Shown here piece after piece: positions 8,390 to 16,536 of a stretch of 64,000 nucleotides of DNA. How positions within the stretch are numbered: the stretch's first letter is position 1; every line of letters begins with the position of its first letter. The translations under genes were made by a program, and so were the position numbers. Under the pieces are notes generated by a model, which was not told the DNA's origin, ran no database searches, and saw only the letters and a list, made by a program, of their open reading frames with translations. Location of the stretch: the NCBI GenBank assembly GCA_937951895.1, contig CALFER010000103.1, positions 1-64,000 of the forward strand, given 5' to 3'. Source of the DNA: an uncultured bacterium. GTDB lineage: Bacteria > CSSED10-310 > CALFER01.

Positions 8390-9606
8390 AATTCCAGAGG
8401 GAAGGCAATCTGGCCGAGCGGCCGTTTTTCCGCGTTGTCGGGGATATCATCCGTCTCAAGGCTACAGGGACATTGATCGTCCAGGGTGATTTCACCACCG
8501 ACTATCTGAGTTTTGAGAATGGATTGTGTGTGTCCGTCGACGTGACAGGCGGGCGTGAAGACATCCCTCTGGGTCAGTTGCTGGTCAATCGCGGATATCT
8601 GACGCCGGATCAGGTTAATGGACTGCTCGAGGAGCAGAAGAAGAGTCTTGTCAAATTCGGGTTTCTCGCGAGACAGACCGGGCATGTCACTGCTCTCCAA
8701 TTGATGGAAGTTCTCGAAGATCAGATTCTCCTGCATATCGCACCGTGTTTCACCTGGCCGCGAGGTCTGTTCCATTTCCGGTTTGAAGATTCGGTCTTGT
8801 ATGACAAGGATTCATCTCGACCCGTCGATCTCTCGGTGTTTGTCGATGTCGGAGAGGAGATTCTCAAGAACTGGCCGTGGATGTCCAAGCGTATTGCCGC
8901 TCCGGATCTGATCCCGGTCCCGGCACCGGGCACGCGTGTCCTGCCACCGGGAGTGCAATTGGAGGCATTTTCGGGTCCGGGAACTCCTCCCGTGGTGCTG
9001 ACGCCGGAAACCGAGCGCGTGTATCACTTGGTGGATGGAATCCGCTCGATCCGCTCGATCCTGGATAGTTGTCGGCAGTTCGAGTATTTCTCGGTCAAAG
9101 CCCTGATCGATCTTGAAGACGCAGGTGCGATTCAGATCCCCTTACAGGAGAAAAAGAGGGAGACGACAAAACACGATTGGGACTCCATCATCTCAGCGAT
9201 CACGTCTCAATCGAAGACCGTTCTCGCAGCGATCGCCGCCCTTGTGGGGATCCTCGTGCTGCTCGTTGTTCCGATCCGGTTGCTGCCGTCAATCACATTG
9301 GATGCTCCGGTTCGGGAAAATGCCATTCTGACCAAACTGCAAACACAACGCGTCCAGTATGCTCTGGTCGCGTTCTACGTCGTCAATCGCCGCTTTCCTG
9401 ATTTTGCCTCCGAGTTGATCGATGGAGGATATCTCATGGACCACGATCTGATCGATCCGTACGGATCTAAAATATTTTATAAGAAAAGCAAAAACGGGTA
9501 TATTGTTGCATGCCAGGGTGAAGATAAAGTCTGGGCGACAGCCGATGACTATAAAGTCGAGGAACGGGAGTTCCAGATCGAGAGTGGAAGTTTCTTCCCG
9601 AAATGA
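8386..9606 (+). CDS. DUF4388-domain membrane protein with GspG-like C-terminus, 406 aa
   Basis: The best start is TTG 8386: it overlaps the upstream stop as TTGA and has AGGGAG 8 bases before it. Residues ~1-150 match the DUF4388/PATAN pattern ('GTLIVQG..', 'LGQLLVNRGYLTPDQV', 'FTWPRGLFHFRFED') known from Myxococcus-type and gliding/regulatory proteins. A middle region carries a winged-helix-like stretch around 'VYHLVDGIRSIRSIL'. One transmembrane helix sits at ~285-305. The last ~100 residues ('YGSKIFYKKSKNGYIV..GEDKVWATADD') resemble the soluble C-terminal domain of type II secretion pseudopilin GspG, but without its N-terminal prepilin peptidase site. A structural or sensing role with the upstream TPR protein is inferred. 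Confidence 0.75.
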   Translation: MKFQREGNLAERPFFRVVGDIIRLKATGTLIVQGDFTTDYLSFENGLCVSVDVTGGREDIPLGQLLVNRGYLTPDQVNGLLEEQKKSLVKFGFLARQTGHVTALQLMEVLEDQILLHIAPCFTWPRGLFHFRFEDSVLYDKDSSRPVDLSVFVDVGEEILKNWPWMSKRIAAPDLIPVPAPGTRVLPPGVQLEAFSGPGTPPVVLTPETERVYHLVDGIRSIRSILDSCRQFEYFSVKALIDLEDAGAIQIPLQEKKRETTKHDWDSIISAITSQSKTVLAAIAALVGILVLLVVPIRLLPSITLDAPVRENAILTKLQTQRVQYALVAFYVVNRRFPDFASELIDGGYLMDHDLIDPYGSKIFYKKSKNGYIVACQGEDKVWATADDYKVEEREFQIESGSFFPK

Positions 9607-9640
9607 TTGATTCGTATCCGCGCATGTCAGGGAGGACATC

Positions 9641-10678
9641 ATGATGAGACGTTCCGGATTGATCTGTTATCTTGCTCTTATAACTCTTCTTCTTGCCGGT
9701 TGTGCAGAAGTCGGACCGCAGGAAGGCGGTGTCCGAACGGCATACATCGGCTTCGGCGGTGGTTTGGGCACAGGGGAATGGTTCAAGCAGGGAATCAAAT
9801 CCATCCCTCTGAAACCCGGACTGTTTTTCAGCATCCCGCACCTCTCGCACGTTGAAATCTATCCGGTCAACGAACTGCAGTATCATATGTTCAAAGACAA
9901 TCCGAACGGGCGTGATGATATCTTCTTCAAGACGAAGGACGGGCAGAAAGCCTGGATCGATGTGTCGATCCGATACCGCTTGCTGTTCGATAAACTACCG
10001 GTTCTTCACCGGGAAATCGGACAGGATTATATCGAAAATGTGATCCGCCCCCCCATCCGCGCACTCGTCGGCAATAAATTCGGTGAGTTTTCGGCGGAGT
10101 CGATTTATGACGGATCGACACGACAGGCTGTTGCCGATGAAATCAAGAAGACCGTCAACGAGGGCACTACGACGCAGCGTGGAAGTCGCGAGTACGGACT
10201 GGAAATCATCGAAGTCTTGTTCCGTCGATTTGAGTTTACCGACGAGTATCAGGCGGCGATCGAGCAGAAACGAATCGCCTCGGAACAGTATCTCGCTGCA
10301 GTCGAAAATGCCAAACGGAGAGAAGCCGAGGCGACCGGAGAGAAACTGGCTTTGATTCAACAAGCCGAAGGCGAGTCTGCGAAAATCAAGCTGGAGGCCG
10401 ATGCGGACCTGTACGCGAAACTCAAGGAAGCGGAAGGCATCGAGGCGGTGGGCCTCGCTGAAGCCAAATCCCAGCAGGCTCTCGCGGGTGCCCTCGGTGG
10501 CGGCGATGAAGTCGTTCGACTCGAATTCGCTCGAAAACTGGCCGAAAGCTTCCAGGTCTGGGGCGTCCCGACGGGCGGACAATCCCAGGCGTTTCTCGAT
10601 CTGTCCGGTCTGTTCGGATCGATGATTCCGCAAGGACCGATGAAACCGGAATCCAAACAACCCATGGTGACGAACTGA
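9641..10678 (+). CDS. SPFH/Band 7 (prohibitin-like) domain lipoprotein, 345 aa
   Basis: Starts at 9641 (ATG ATG) after AGGGAGG. The N-terminus 'LLLAGC' is a lipobox, so Cys21 or so would be lipidated. Residues ~35-220 form an SPFH domain ('DIFFKTKDGQKAWIDVSIRYRL', 'GLEIIEVLFRRFEFTDEY'). The following ~100 residues are the Ala/Glu-rich helix typical of the family ('KRREAEATGEKLALIQ'). SPFH proteins assemble into membrane-associated rings that organise proteases or lipids. Most have a transmembrane N-terminus, so a lipid anchor implies an extracytoplasmic placement. The C-terminus ends in a Gln/Pro-rich tail. Confidence 0.85.
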   Translation: MMRRSGLICYLALITLLLAGCAEVGPQEGGVRTAYIGFGGGLGTGEWFKQGIKSIPLKPGLFFSIPHLSHVEIYPVNELQYHMFKDNPNGRDDIFFKTKDGQKAWIDVSIRYRLLFDKLPVLHREIGQDYIENVIRPPIRALVGNKFGEFSAESIYDGSTRQAVADEIKKTVNEGTTTQRGSREYGLEIIEVLFRRFEFTDEYQAAIEQKRIASEQYLAAVENAKRREAEATGEKLALIQQAEGESAKIKLEADADLYAKLKEAEGIEAVGLAEAKSQQALAGALGGGDEVVRLEFARKLAESFQVWGVPTGGQSQAFLDLSGLFGSMIPQGPMKPESKQPMVTN

Positions 10679-10682
10679 TATC

Positions 10683-11102
10683 ATGCCGGTCGAAACCCGA
10701 CATCTTTCGGTCGCAACGACGGGCAACACACAGATTCTCGACCTGACGGCAACCATCGACGCTGAACTGTCGCAGTCCAACCTCCAAAACGGCATGCTTC
10801 TCGTGTTCGTTCCCGGCTCAACAGCAGCAGTCACGACGATCGAGTTCGAATCCGGAGTCATCCTGGACCTGAAGCACGCCATCGAAAAAATCATTCGAAG
10901 GGATATTCCCTATCAGCACGATGAGCGTTGGCATGATGGGAACGGTCATTCACATGTTCGAGCCGCTTTTCTCGGACCATCGCTCATGATCCCCTTCTCA
11001 GGAAAAAAACTGCTGCTCGGAACCTGGCAACAGGTTGTCCTGATCGATTTTGACGTGCAACCACGCCAGCGGCAATTGATCGTGCAGCTGATCGGAGAAT
11101 GA
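10683..11102 (+). CDS. yjbQ: YjbQ/UPF0047 family protein, 139 aa
   Basis: Full-length member of the YjbQ family: 'GMLLVFVPGSTAAVTTIE' and 'DERWHDGNGHSHVRAAFLG' are the conserved blocks, the latter with the His/Asp residues thought to form the active site. 'LGTWQQVVLIDFD' is the family's C-terminal signature. Some members have weak thiamine-phosphate synthase activity; the physiological role remains uncertain. It begins four bases after the SPFH gene and overlaps the next gene by ATGA (11099-11102), so it belongs to a coupled series running to the sigma factor. Confidence 0.9.
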   Translation: MPVETRHLSVATTGNTQILDLTATIDAELSQSNLQNGMLLVFVPGSTAAVTTIEFESGVILDLKHAIEKIIRRDIPYQHDERWHDGNGHSHVRAAFLGPSLMIPFSGKKLLLGTWQQVVLIDFDVQPRQRQLIVQLIGE

Positions 11103-11515
11103 GCATGACATCCGACGAGCCGAAGTATCAGATTTCCGTAATCGCTCAGATGCTCGATGTGCATCCTCAGACTCTCAGAACCTACGAACGCATGGGGCTC
11201 GTGATCCCCCCGAGAAGTGCCGGAAACACGCGGCGTTTTTCCGATCGAAACATCGAGGAAATCCGATCCATCCTGAATCTGACTCGTGAACTTGGTGTGA
11301 ATCTGGCTGGAGTCGAGGTTGTTTTACGGATGAAACGGCAGATCTTCGAGATGCAGCAGGACATCATCGATTTTATTCTCAGACTGCAAGCATGCACCTC
11401 GGATCTCCCTCCTGAATCCGTCGCGGTTGTCAACGAGGTCGTTTCCAACTCGGATCTCGGTTGTATCCGCCAGGCCCTCGATCGGATCGATTCTCGTGGC
11501 GGCGCGACAACATGA
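11099..11515 (+). CDS. MerR/HspR-like transcriptional regulator, 138 aa
   Basis: The N-terminal winged helix-turn-helix is of HspR type: 'YQISVIAQMLDVHPQTLRTYERMGLV' followed by 'PRSAGNTRRFSDRNIEEI'. A helical dimerisation region comes after 'ELGVNLAGVEVVLRMKRQI', which is diagnostic of the HspR subgroup. HspR proteins repress chaperone and protease genes (dnaK, clpB, lon in Actinobacteria). It is coupled on both sides by ATGA overlaps, to yjbQ and to the sigma factor gene. No HAIR-type operator (CTTGAGT-N7-ACTCAAG) caught my eye upstream of lon, so its targets are unknown. Confidence 0.85.
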   Translation: MSMTSDEPKYQISVIAQMLDVHPQTLRTYERMGLVIPPRSAGNTRRFSDRNIEEIRSILNLTRELGVNLAGVEVVLRMKRQIFEMQQDIIDFILRLQACTSDLPPESVAVVNEVVSNSDLGCIRQALDRIDSRGGATT

Positions 11516-12342
11516 AATCAGAAGGATCGTCCCTGGGTAAATACCTCAGTGAAATCAAAAAATTTCCAAAATTGCTGCGCGAAGATGAAACCGAACTCGC
11601 ATATCGGATCAAAGCGGGGGATTCCGATGCGCTCCAGAGACTTGTCGAAAGCAATCTGCAGTTCGTCGTTCTGATTTCCCGAAAATACATCAGCAGCGGG
11701 CTTCCGCTCCCGGATTTGATCAACGAGGGAACGATCGGGTTGATCGAGGCTGCCAAACGGTTCGATCCCGAGCGGGGTGTCAAATTCATCACCTACGCGG
11801 TCTGGTGGATCCGTCAATCGATCCTCTATGCCATCGCCGAAAAATCGGGCATCATTCGGCTCCCTCCGAAACAGGTTGCTCTCGTGTATCTGATCAAGAA
11901 GAAGATCCAGACACTGACTCAGAAGCTGGGGCGGGCACCGATGCTGGATGAGGTGGCTGACGAGATCAATTTGCCGGTGTCCGAAATCGAATCCCTGCTG
12001 ACGATCACGCAATCCGTCCTTTCGCTGGATCCATCTCCCGAGGATGAAGACGAGAATGGGTATGCCATTTCGGTGGTCGATCAGAATGCCATCCCCGTCG
12101 ATGACAAAGTGATGGAAGATTCCTTCGTCAATGAAGTCGAGCTTCTTCTGACGTGCCTGGATGATCGCGAAAAAGAGATCATGAAGCTGCACTACGGACT
12201 GGACGGAACGATGTTGACATTGCAGCAGATCGGTGATCGATTCGGGCTGACTCGCGAGCGAATTCGTCAGATTGAGCAGCGTGCCATAAAAAAACTCAAG
12301 CGCCTCGCTCTGAAAAACAACCTGCGTGATTTTCTCAAGTGA
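11512..12342 (+). CDS. RNA polymerase sigma-70 family factor (RpoD-like core), 276 aa
   Basis: The ATG at 11512 overlaps the previous stop (ATGA). Sigma regions in order: 1.2 ('YLSEIKKFPKLLREDE', ~10-25); region 2 with 'NLQFVVLISRKY', 'LINEGTIGLIEAAKRFD' and the -10-binding 'GVKFITYAVWWIRQSI'; region 3 ('LPPKQVAL' to 'LGRAPMLDEVA'); region 4 with 'LDDREKEIMKLHYG' and the helix-turn-helix 'LTLQQIGDRFGLTRERIRQ'. It lacks the long 1.1/non-conserved regions of a primary RpoD and lacks an RpoH box, so it is a group-2-type or compact factor. Pairing with a HspR-like regulator suggests a stress role, as inference. Confidence 0.9.
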   Translation: MKSEGSSLGKYLSEIKKFPKLLREDETELAYRIKAGDSDALQRLVESNLQFVVLISRKYISSGLPLPDLINEGTIGLIEAAKRFDPERGVKFITYAVWWIRQSILYAIAEKSGIIRLPPKQVALVYLIKKKIQTLTQKLGRAPMLDEVADEINLPVSEIESLLTITQSVLSLDPSPEDEDENGYAISVVDQNAIPVDDKVMEDSFVNEVELLLTCLDDREKEIMKLHYGLDGTMLTLQQIGDRFGLTRERIRQIEQRAIKKLKRLALKNNLRDFLK

Positions 12343-12368
12343 ACTGCCTGTCAGGGAAAGGATGGATC

Positions 12369-13268
12369 ATGACGGTTCTTGTTGTTGGATCGATCGCTCT
12401 GGACTCGGTTCGAACGCCTCATGGTGAGTGCACGGAGATGCTGGGAGGGTCAGCGACGTATTTTTCACTGGCAGCTGCACATTTGTCTCCGGTCAATGTG
12501 GTCGCTGTCCTCGGTGATGATTTTCCAGACGAGTACCGCAAAAGTCTCGCCTCCCGAAACATCAACCTCGATGGTCTTCAGACCGCCCGAGGCAGGACAT
12601 TCCGGTGGGCGGGAACCTATTCAGGATCGATGAATGAAGCCAGCACGTTGAAAACCGATCTGAATGTGTTCGAGGGGTTCGATCCGATGCTTCCGGATCA
12701 TTATCGCACGACTCCCTGGGTGTTTCTCGGCAACATCGACCCTGGATTACAGCGTAAAGTCATGTCGCAGATGCAAGGTCATCGCATGATCGCTCTCGAT
12801 ACCATGAATTTCTGGATAACCGGACACCGGGCGTCTCTGATGGAGACATTGAAATCCGTTGATCTGGCGATCATCAACGAGGCGGAATTGAAGATGCTGA
12901 CGGGAGAACACGGCATTCCGAAGGCAGCCGCGGCGATGACCCGGCTGGGGCCTCGAACGATCGTGATCAAACGCGGCGAGTATGGATGTCTCCTTTTTCA
13001 TGAGGCAGCATGGTTCTGCGTCCCGGCATATCCGGAACCGAATGTCGTGGATCCGACCGGAGCCGGGGATAGTTTCGCAGGAGGTTTCATGGGAGCGCTG
13101 GCGCAATCGGGATCGGCTGATTTTTCGAGTCTGAAGCGAGCGGCGGTCATGGGATCGGTCATGGCGTCATACAACATCACCTCGTTCGGTCCATGGCGAC
13201 TTGCGGAGTTGCTGCCTGCGGATATCGAGCGACGATTCACCGACTTCCGGAATCTCGTCGCCCTTTAA
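12369..13268 (+). CDS. PfkB family carbohydrate/nucleoside kinase, 299 aa
   Basis: Start at ATG 12369, preceded by AGGGAAAGGA; an upstream in-frame GTG (12339) is less likely. The family signature and catalytic Asp are in 'VVDPTGAGDSFAGGFMG' near the C-terminus. The N-terminus has 'VVGSIALDSV' and a 'LGGSATYFSLAAA' substrate-side motif. Substrate cannot be assigned: ribokinase-like, adenosine and fructokinase-type members share these features. Its stop codon overlaps the stop of lon on the other strand by four bases, so no room is left for a separate terminator. Confidence 0.85.
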   Translation: MTVLVVGSIALDSVRTPHGECTEMLGGSATYFSLAAAHLSPVNVVAVLGDDFPDEYRKSLASRNINLDGLQTARGRTFRWAGTYSGSMNEASTLKTDLNVFEGFDPMLPDHYRTTPWVFLGNIDPGLQRKVMSQMQGHRMIALDTMNFWITGHRASLMETLKSVDLAIINEAELKMLTGEHGIPKAAAAMTRLGPRTIVIKRGEYGCLLFHEAAWFCVPAYPEPNVVDPTGAGDSFAGGFMGALAQSGSADFSSLKRAAVMGSVMASYNITSFGPWRLAELLPADIERRFTDFRNLVAL

Positions 13269-15697
13269 GTCGTTGCAGAATCCCCCGGGGATTCCAGCGC
13301 GTGCTTCAGGACTTCCTCGATACGGGAAGCAAAGATAAAGCGAACCGTCTTCCTGACGTACTCCGGGATTTCCTCAAGATCCTTTTCGTTTCTTTTCGGA
13401 AGAATCACACATCGAATACCCGAACGATATGCCGCGAGGATCTTCTCTTTGATGCCTCCAACCGGCAACACGTTGCCCCGCAGAGTGATCTCGCCTGTCA
13501 TCGCCAGCCGATCCAGCACCTTGCGCCGTGTGAGCAGCGACACGAGAGCTGTGACGATGGTCACGCCCGCCGAGGGGCCGTCCTTGGGTACTGCACCTTC
13601 GGGAACGTGAATATGCAGATCGGCGGATTCATAGAATTCCGGAGCAATCCCATATTTGGAGGCGATGGAACGAACGAATGAGAGAGCTGCCTGGGCGGAC
13701 TCTTTCATGACATCACCCAGTTGTCCGGTCAGCGCGAGTGTCTTTTTGCCCGTCATGATACTGGCTTCGATGAAAAGAATGTCGCCCCCGGTGGGCGTGT
13801 AAGCGAGACCGATTGCGATGCCGGGTTCGCGGGTTCTCGCTTCGATTTCGGAAAAGAACTTGATGGGTCCGAGGAATTTCCGGAGGACAGCGGGAGTGAT
13901 CGTGGATGGCTCTTTTCGCCCCTCGACGATCTCTCGCGCCGTTGCCCGGCAGATCGAGGATATCTCGCGTTCAAGGTTCCTGACACCGGCTTCCCGGGTA
14001 TACTCCTGAACGATCCGTCGGATGGCTGTATCAGTGAAACGAAGCATCTTTCTGGATAGTCCGTGCTCCTCGAGTTGCTTCGGAAGCAGATGAGTCCGTG
14101 CGATCTGCAGCTTTTCTTCGATGGTATAACCCGAAAGATGCAGCACTTCCATGCGGTCCCGCAGGGCGGGGGGAATGGTCTCGAGTATATTGGCGGTCGT
14201 AATGAACATGACCTTGGAGAGGTCGAAGTTCAGATCGAGATAATGATCTGAGAACGAATAGTTCTGCTCCGGGTCGAGAACCTCGAGTAACGCCGACGCG
14301 GGATCGCCCCGGAAATCCATCCCGATCTTGTCGACCTCATCGAGCATGAACACCGGGTTGTTCGATCCGGCTTTTCGCAATCCCTGAATGATTCTTCCCG
14401 GGAGGGCACCGATGTAAGTTCTTCGGTGTCCGCGAATTTCCGCTTCATCACGAACTCCTCCAACCGAGATCCGGATAAACTTGCGGTTCATCGCTCGCGC
14501 AATGGATTTCCCGAGCGATGTTTTTCCGGTTCCGGGTGGTCCGACGAAGCAGAGAATGGGGCCTTTCATATCGGGCTTGAGATGACGTACCGCAATGTAT
14601 TCGACGATTCGCTTTTTTACTTTTTCGAGACCGAAGTGATCTTCGTCGAGAATTTTCTGAACGATTCGTGTGTCGAGATTGTCTTCGGAGGCGGTTGCCC
14701 AGGGCAGATCGACAATCCAGTCGAGATAGGTTCTCGAGACGGTGTATTCGGCTGCCGCCGGGGGCATACGTTTCAACCGGTCGAGTTCTTTCATGGCCGT
14801 CTCATGGGCTTCCTTGGGCAGATTCGCCTTCTCGATTTTCGAAACTAATTCCTCGATTTCCGTCGTGCGATCGTCGGCTTCTCCCAACTCCTTCTGCAAC
14901 GCCTTCATCTGCTGTCGCAGGAAATACTCCCGCTGTGCCTTCTCCATCTCATCCTTGATCTGCGTCTGGATCTTGTTGCCCAGTTCAAGGATTTCATGTT
15001 CGCGGTTCAGCAGGACATGGATACGTTCGAGTCTCTTCACAACATCGGTGATCTCGAGAATCTCCTGACGTTCTTCAAGACTCAGATTGAGGCTCGACGC
15101 AATGATATCAGCCAGTTTCCCCGGTTCAGTGATGTTCTGGATAATCAGATTGAGTTCTTTGGGAATGTTCGGTGAGTTCGAAATGATGTTTTTGAACATG
15201 ATCCGGATGTTCCGCATGAGAGCATCGGCGCGGATGTCGGGATTGAACTGGTCGTTCACGACTTCGATTCGGGCGCGGAAAAACGGGGATGTTTCGAGAT
15301 ACTCACGGATTCGGATTCTGGACATTCCTTCAATCATGATGCGAACTGAATCATCGGGCATTCGAATCATTTTTATAATCTGAGCGGCAATACCGACCGA
15401 GAAGATCGCATCGATCGCAGGATCTTCGTCTTCGGGATTCTTCTGTGCGACAAGACCGATCAGACGATCCCCCTCCAGAACTTTGTTGATCATGTGGATC
15501 GATTTTTCGCGAGCGATGAGCAGGGGGATGACCATGGTGGGATACACCACCGTTCCTCGTAACGGAAGAATCGGCAGTTCATCCGGTATTCCCGGCTTCT
15601 CCTTGTTCTCGAGTATATCAGACCCTAACAGGTCTTTCTCGGGATTGCGTTCCTGCCTCGTTGTCCTTTTTCCTCGTTTTTCTGCCATTTTTTCCAT
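13265..15697 (-). CDS. lon: ATP-dependent protease Lon, 810 aa
   Basis: Complete Lon: N-terminal substrate-recognition domain from 'LPILPLRGTVVYPTM' (~42), a helical linker, the AAA+ domain with Walker A GPPGTGKT at ~386-393 and Walker B 'VFMLDEVDKIG', and the S16 peptidase. The catalytic dyad is visible as Ser709 in 'PKDGPSAG' and Lys752 in 'GGIKEK', 43 residues apart as in E. coli. It degrades misfolded and regulatory proteins in the cytoplasm. The start may be 15697 or the Met three codons later (15688), which has AGGA 8 bases upstream. It is apart from tig-clpP-engB, where lon sits in many genomes. Confidence 0.97.
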   Translation of the reverse strand: MEKMAEKRGKRTTRQERNPEKDLLGSDILENKEKPGIPDELPILPLRGTVVYPTMVIPLLIAREKSIHMINKVLEGDRLIGLVAQKNPEDEDPAIDAIFSVGIAAQIIKMIRMPDDSVRIMIEGMSRIRIREYLETSPFFRARIEVVNDQFNPDIRADALMRNIRIMFKNIISNSPNIPKELNLIIQNITEPGKLADIIASSLNLSLEERQEILEITDVVKRLERIHVLLNREHEILELGNKIQTQIKDEMEKAQREYFLRQQMKALQKELGEADDRTTEIEELVSKIEKANLPKEAHETAMKELDRLKRMPPAAAEYTVSRTYLDWIVDLPWATASEDNLDTRIVQKILDEDHFGLEKVKKRIVEYIAVRHLKPDMKGPILCFVGPPGTGKTSLGKSIARAMNRKFIRISVGGVRDEAEIRGHRRTYIGALPGRIIQGLRKAGSNNPVFMLDEVDKIGMDFRGDPASALLEVLDPEQNYSFSDHYLDLNFDLSKVMFITTANILETIPPALRDRMEVLHLSGYTIEEKLQIARTHLLPKQLEEHGLSRKMLRFTDTAIRRIVQEYTREAGVRNLEREISSICRATAREIVEGRKEPSTITPAVLRKFLGPIKFFSEIEARTREPGIAIGLAYTPTGGDILFIEASIMTGKKTLALTGQLGDVMKESAQAALSFVRSIASKYGIAPEFYESADLHIHVPEGAVPKDGPSAGVTIVTALVSLLTRRKVLDRLAMTGEITLRGNVLPVGGIKEKILAAYRSGIRCVILPKRNEKDLEEIPEYVRKTVRFIFASRIEEVLKHALESPGDSATT

Positions 15698-15727
15698 CCT
15701 GTTCCGGGGAATGTTCAGCCCGTAATA

Positions 15728-15754
15728 ATTATCGAAAGATTCTCATGTTGGCAA
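15728..15754 (-). promoter_or_regulatory. Candidate lon promoter
   Basis: Minus strand: TTGCCA (15754-15749) and GATAAT (15733-15728), each 5/6 to consensus but only 15 bp apart. It lies 30 bases before the lon start. Confidence 0.3.
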
Positions 15755-15859
15755 ACGTGAAAAATGACTCGCGCATAAACATGCACGGGAGATGGGTTTG
15801 ACCTGGAGATGGTGAGATGATAAAAATAGCGGTTCGGGTTCGCGACCGATGGAGAATCT

Positions 15860-16534
15860 ATGCAGCACGGGATACTGGTGACATTTGAAGGGATCGAGGG
15901 TTGCGGTAAGTCAACGCAGGCCAGATTGCTCGAGGACTTCCTGCGCACGCGCGGGTACCCGGTCATGTTGACCCGGGAACCGGGTCATGGTGAATTCGGT
16001 CAATCGATCCGATCCATACTGGTGGGAGGTGCCGCCGAGAAGATCGATGCGTTGACGGAACTGTTCCTGCTCGAAGCAGACCGCACCCATCACGTCAACC
16101 GATTCATCCGACCCGCTCTGGATCAGGGCGAGGTCGTGATCTGCGATCGATTCTCAGACTCGTCTCTCGCCTACCAGGGTTATGGCAGAGGCATCGCCGT
16201 GGATTTTGTGAATCGCCTCAACAATGCTGCCACATCGAACCTGGCACCCGACCTGACCATCATCCTCGATCTCGATACCCACTTCAGCCTGGAACGCTCA
16301 CAGACGCGGCTGCGCCAGCAGGATCTTTTCGACAAGGAGGGGCGGTTCGAGCGGGAGGGAATGAGTTTTCATCAGAGAGTGCGCGAAGGGTATCTCAAAA
16401 TCGCGCATGGGGAACCTCAACGATGCCACGTGTTTGACGGGACTCTCGATATCGATGCCCTTTCACAGCAGATCTCCCGTCTCGTGCTGACACGCCTGGC
16501 TCAGTTTTTCCAGATCAAGGATATTACCGGCTGA
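15860..16534 (+). CDS. tmk: Thymidylate kinase, 224 aa
   Basis: Phosphorylates dTMP to dTDP. The P-loop 'FEGIEGCGKSTQ' is at ~9-20, the 'LTREPG' dTMP-binding motif follows at ~37, then 'CDRFSDSSLAYQGYGRG' (DR(Y/F) motif). The LID region ('RTR-like' basic stretch 'SQTRLRQQDLFDKEG') supplies few Arg in the P-loop, so it is the LID-type variant. Start at 15860 follows GGAGA. It sits directly before ricT, a pairing also seen in Bacillus (tmk...yaaT), although holB, usually between them, is absent here. Confidence 0.95.
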   Translation: MQHGILVTFEGIEGCGKSTQARLLEDFLRTRGYPVMLTREPGHGEFGQSIRSILVGGAAEKIDALTELFLLEADRTHHVNRFIRPALDQGEVVICDRFSDSSLAYQGYGRGIAVDFVNRLNNAATSNLAPDLTIILDLDTHFSLERSQTRLRQQDLFDKEGRFEREGMSFHQRVREGYLKIAHGEPQRCHVFDGTLDIDALSQQISRLVLTRLAQFFQIKDITG

Positions 16535-16536
16535 AT

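Noticed and set aside
9995..10894. 299-codon minus-strand ORF
   Set aside because: Antisense to the SPFH gene and yjbQ; no similarity.
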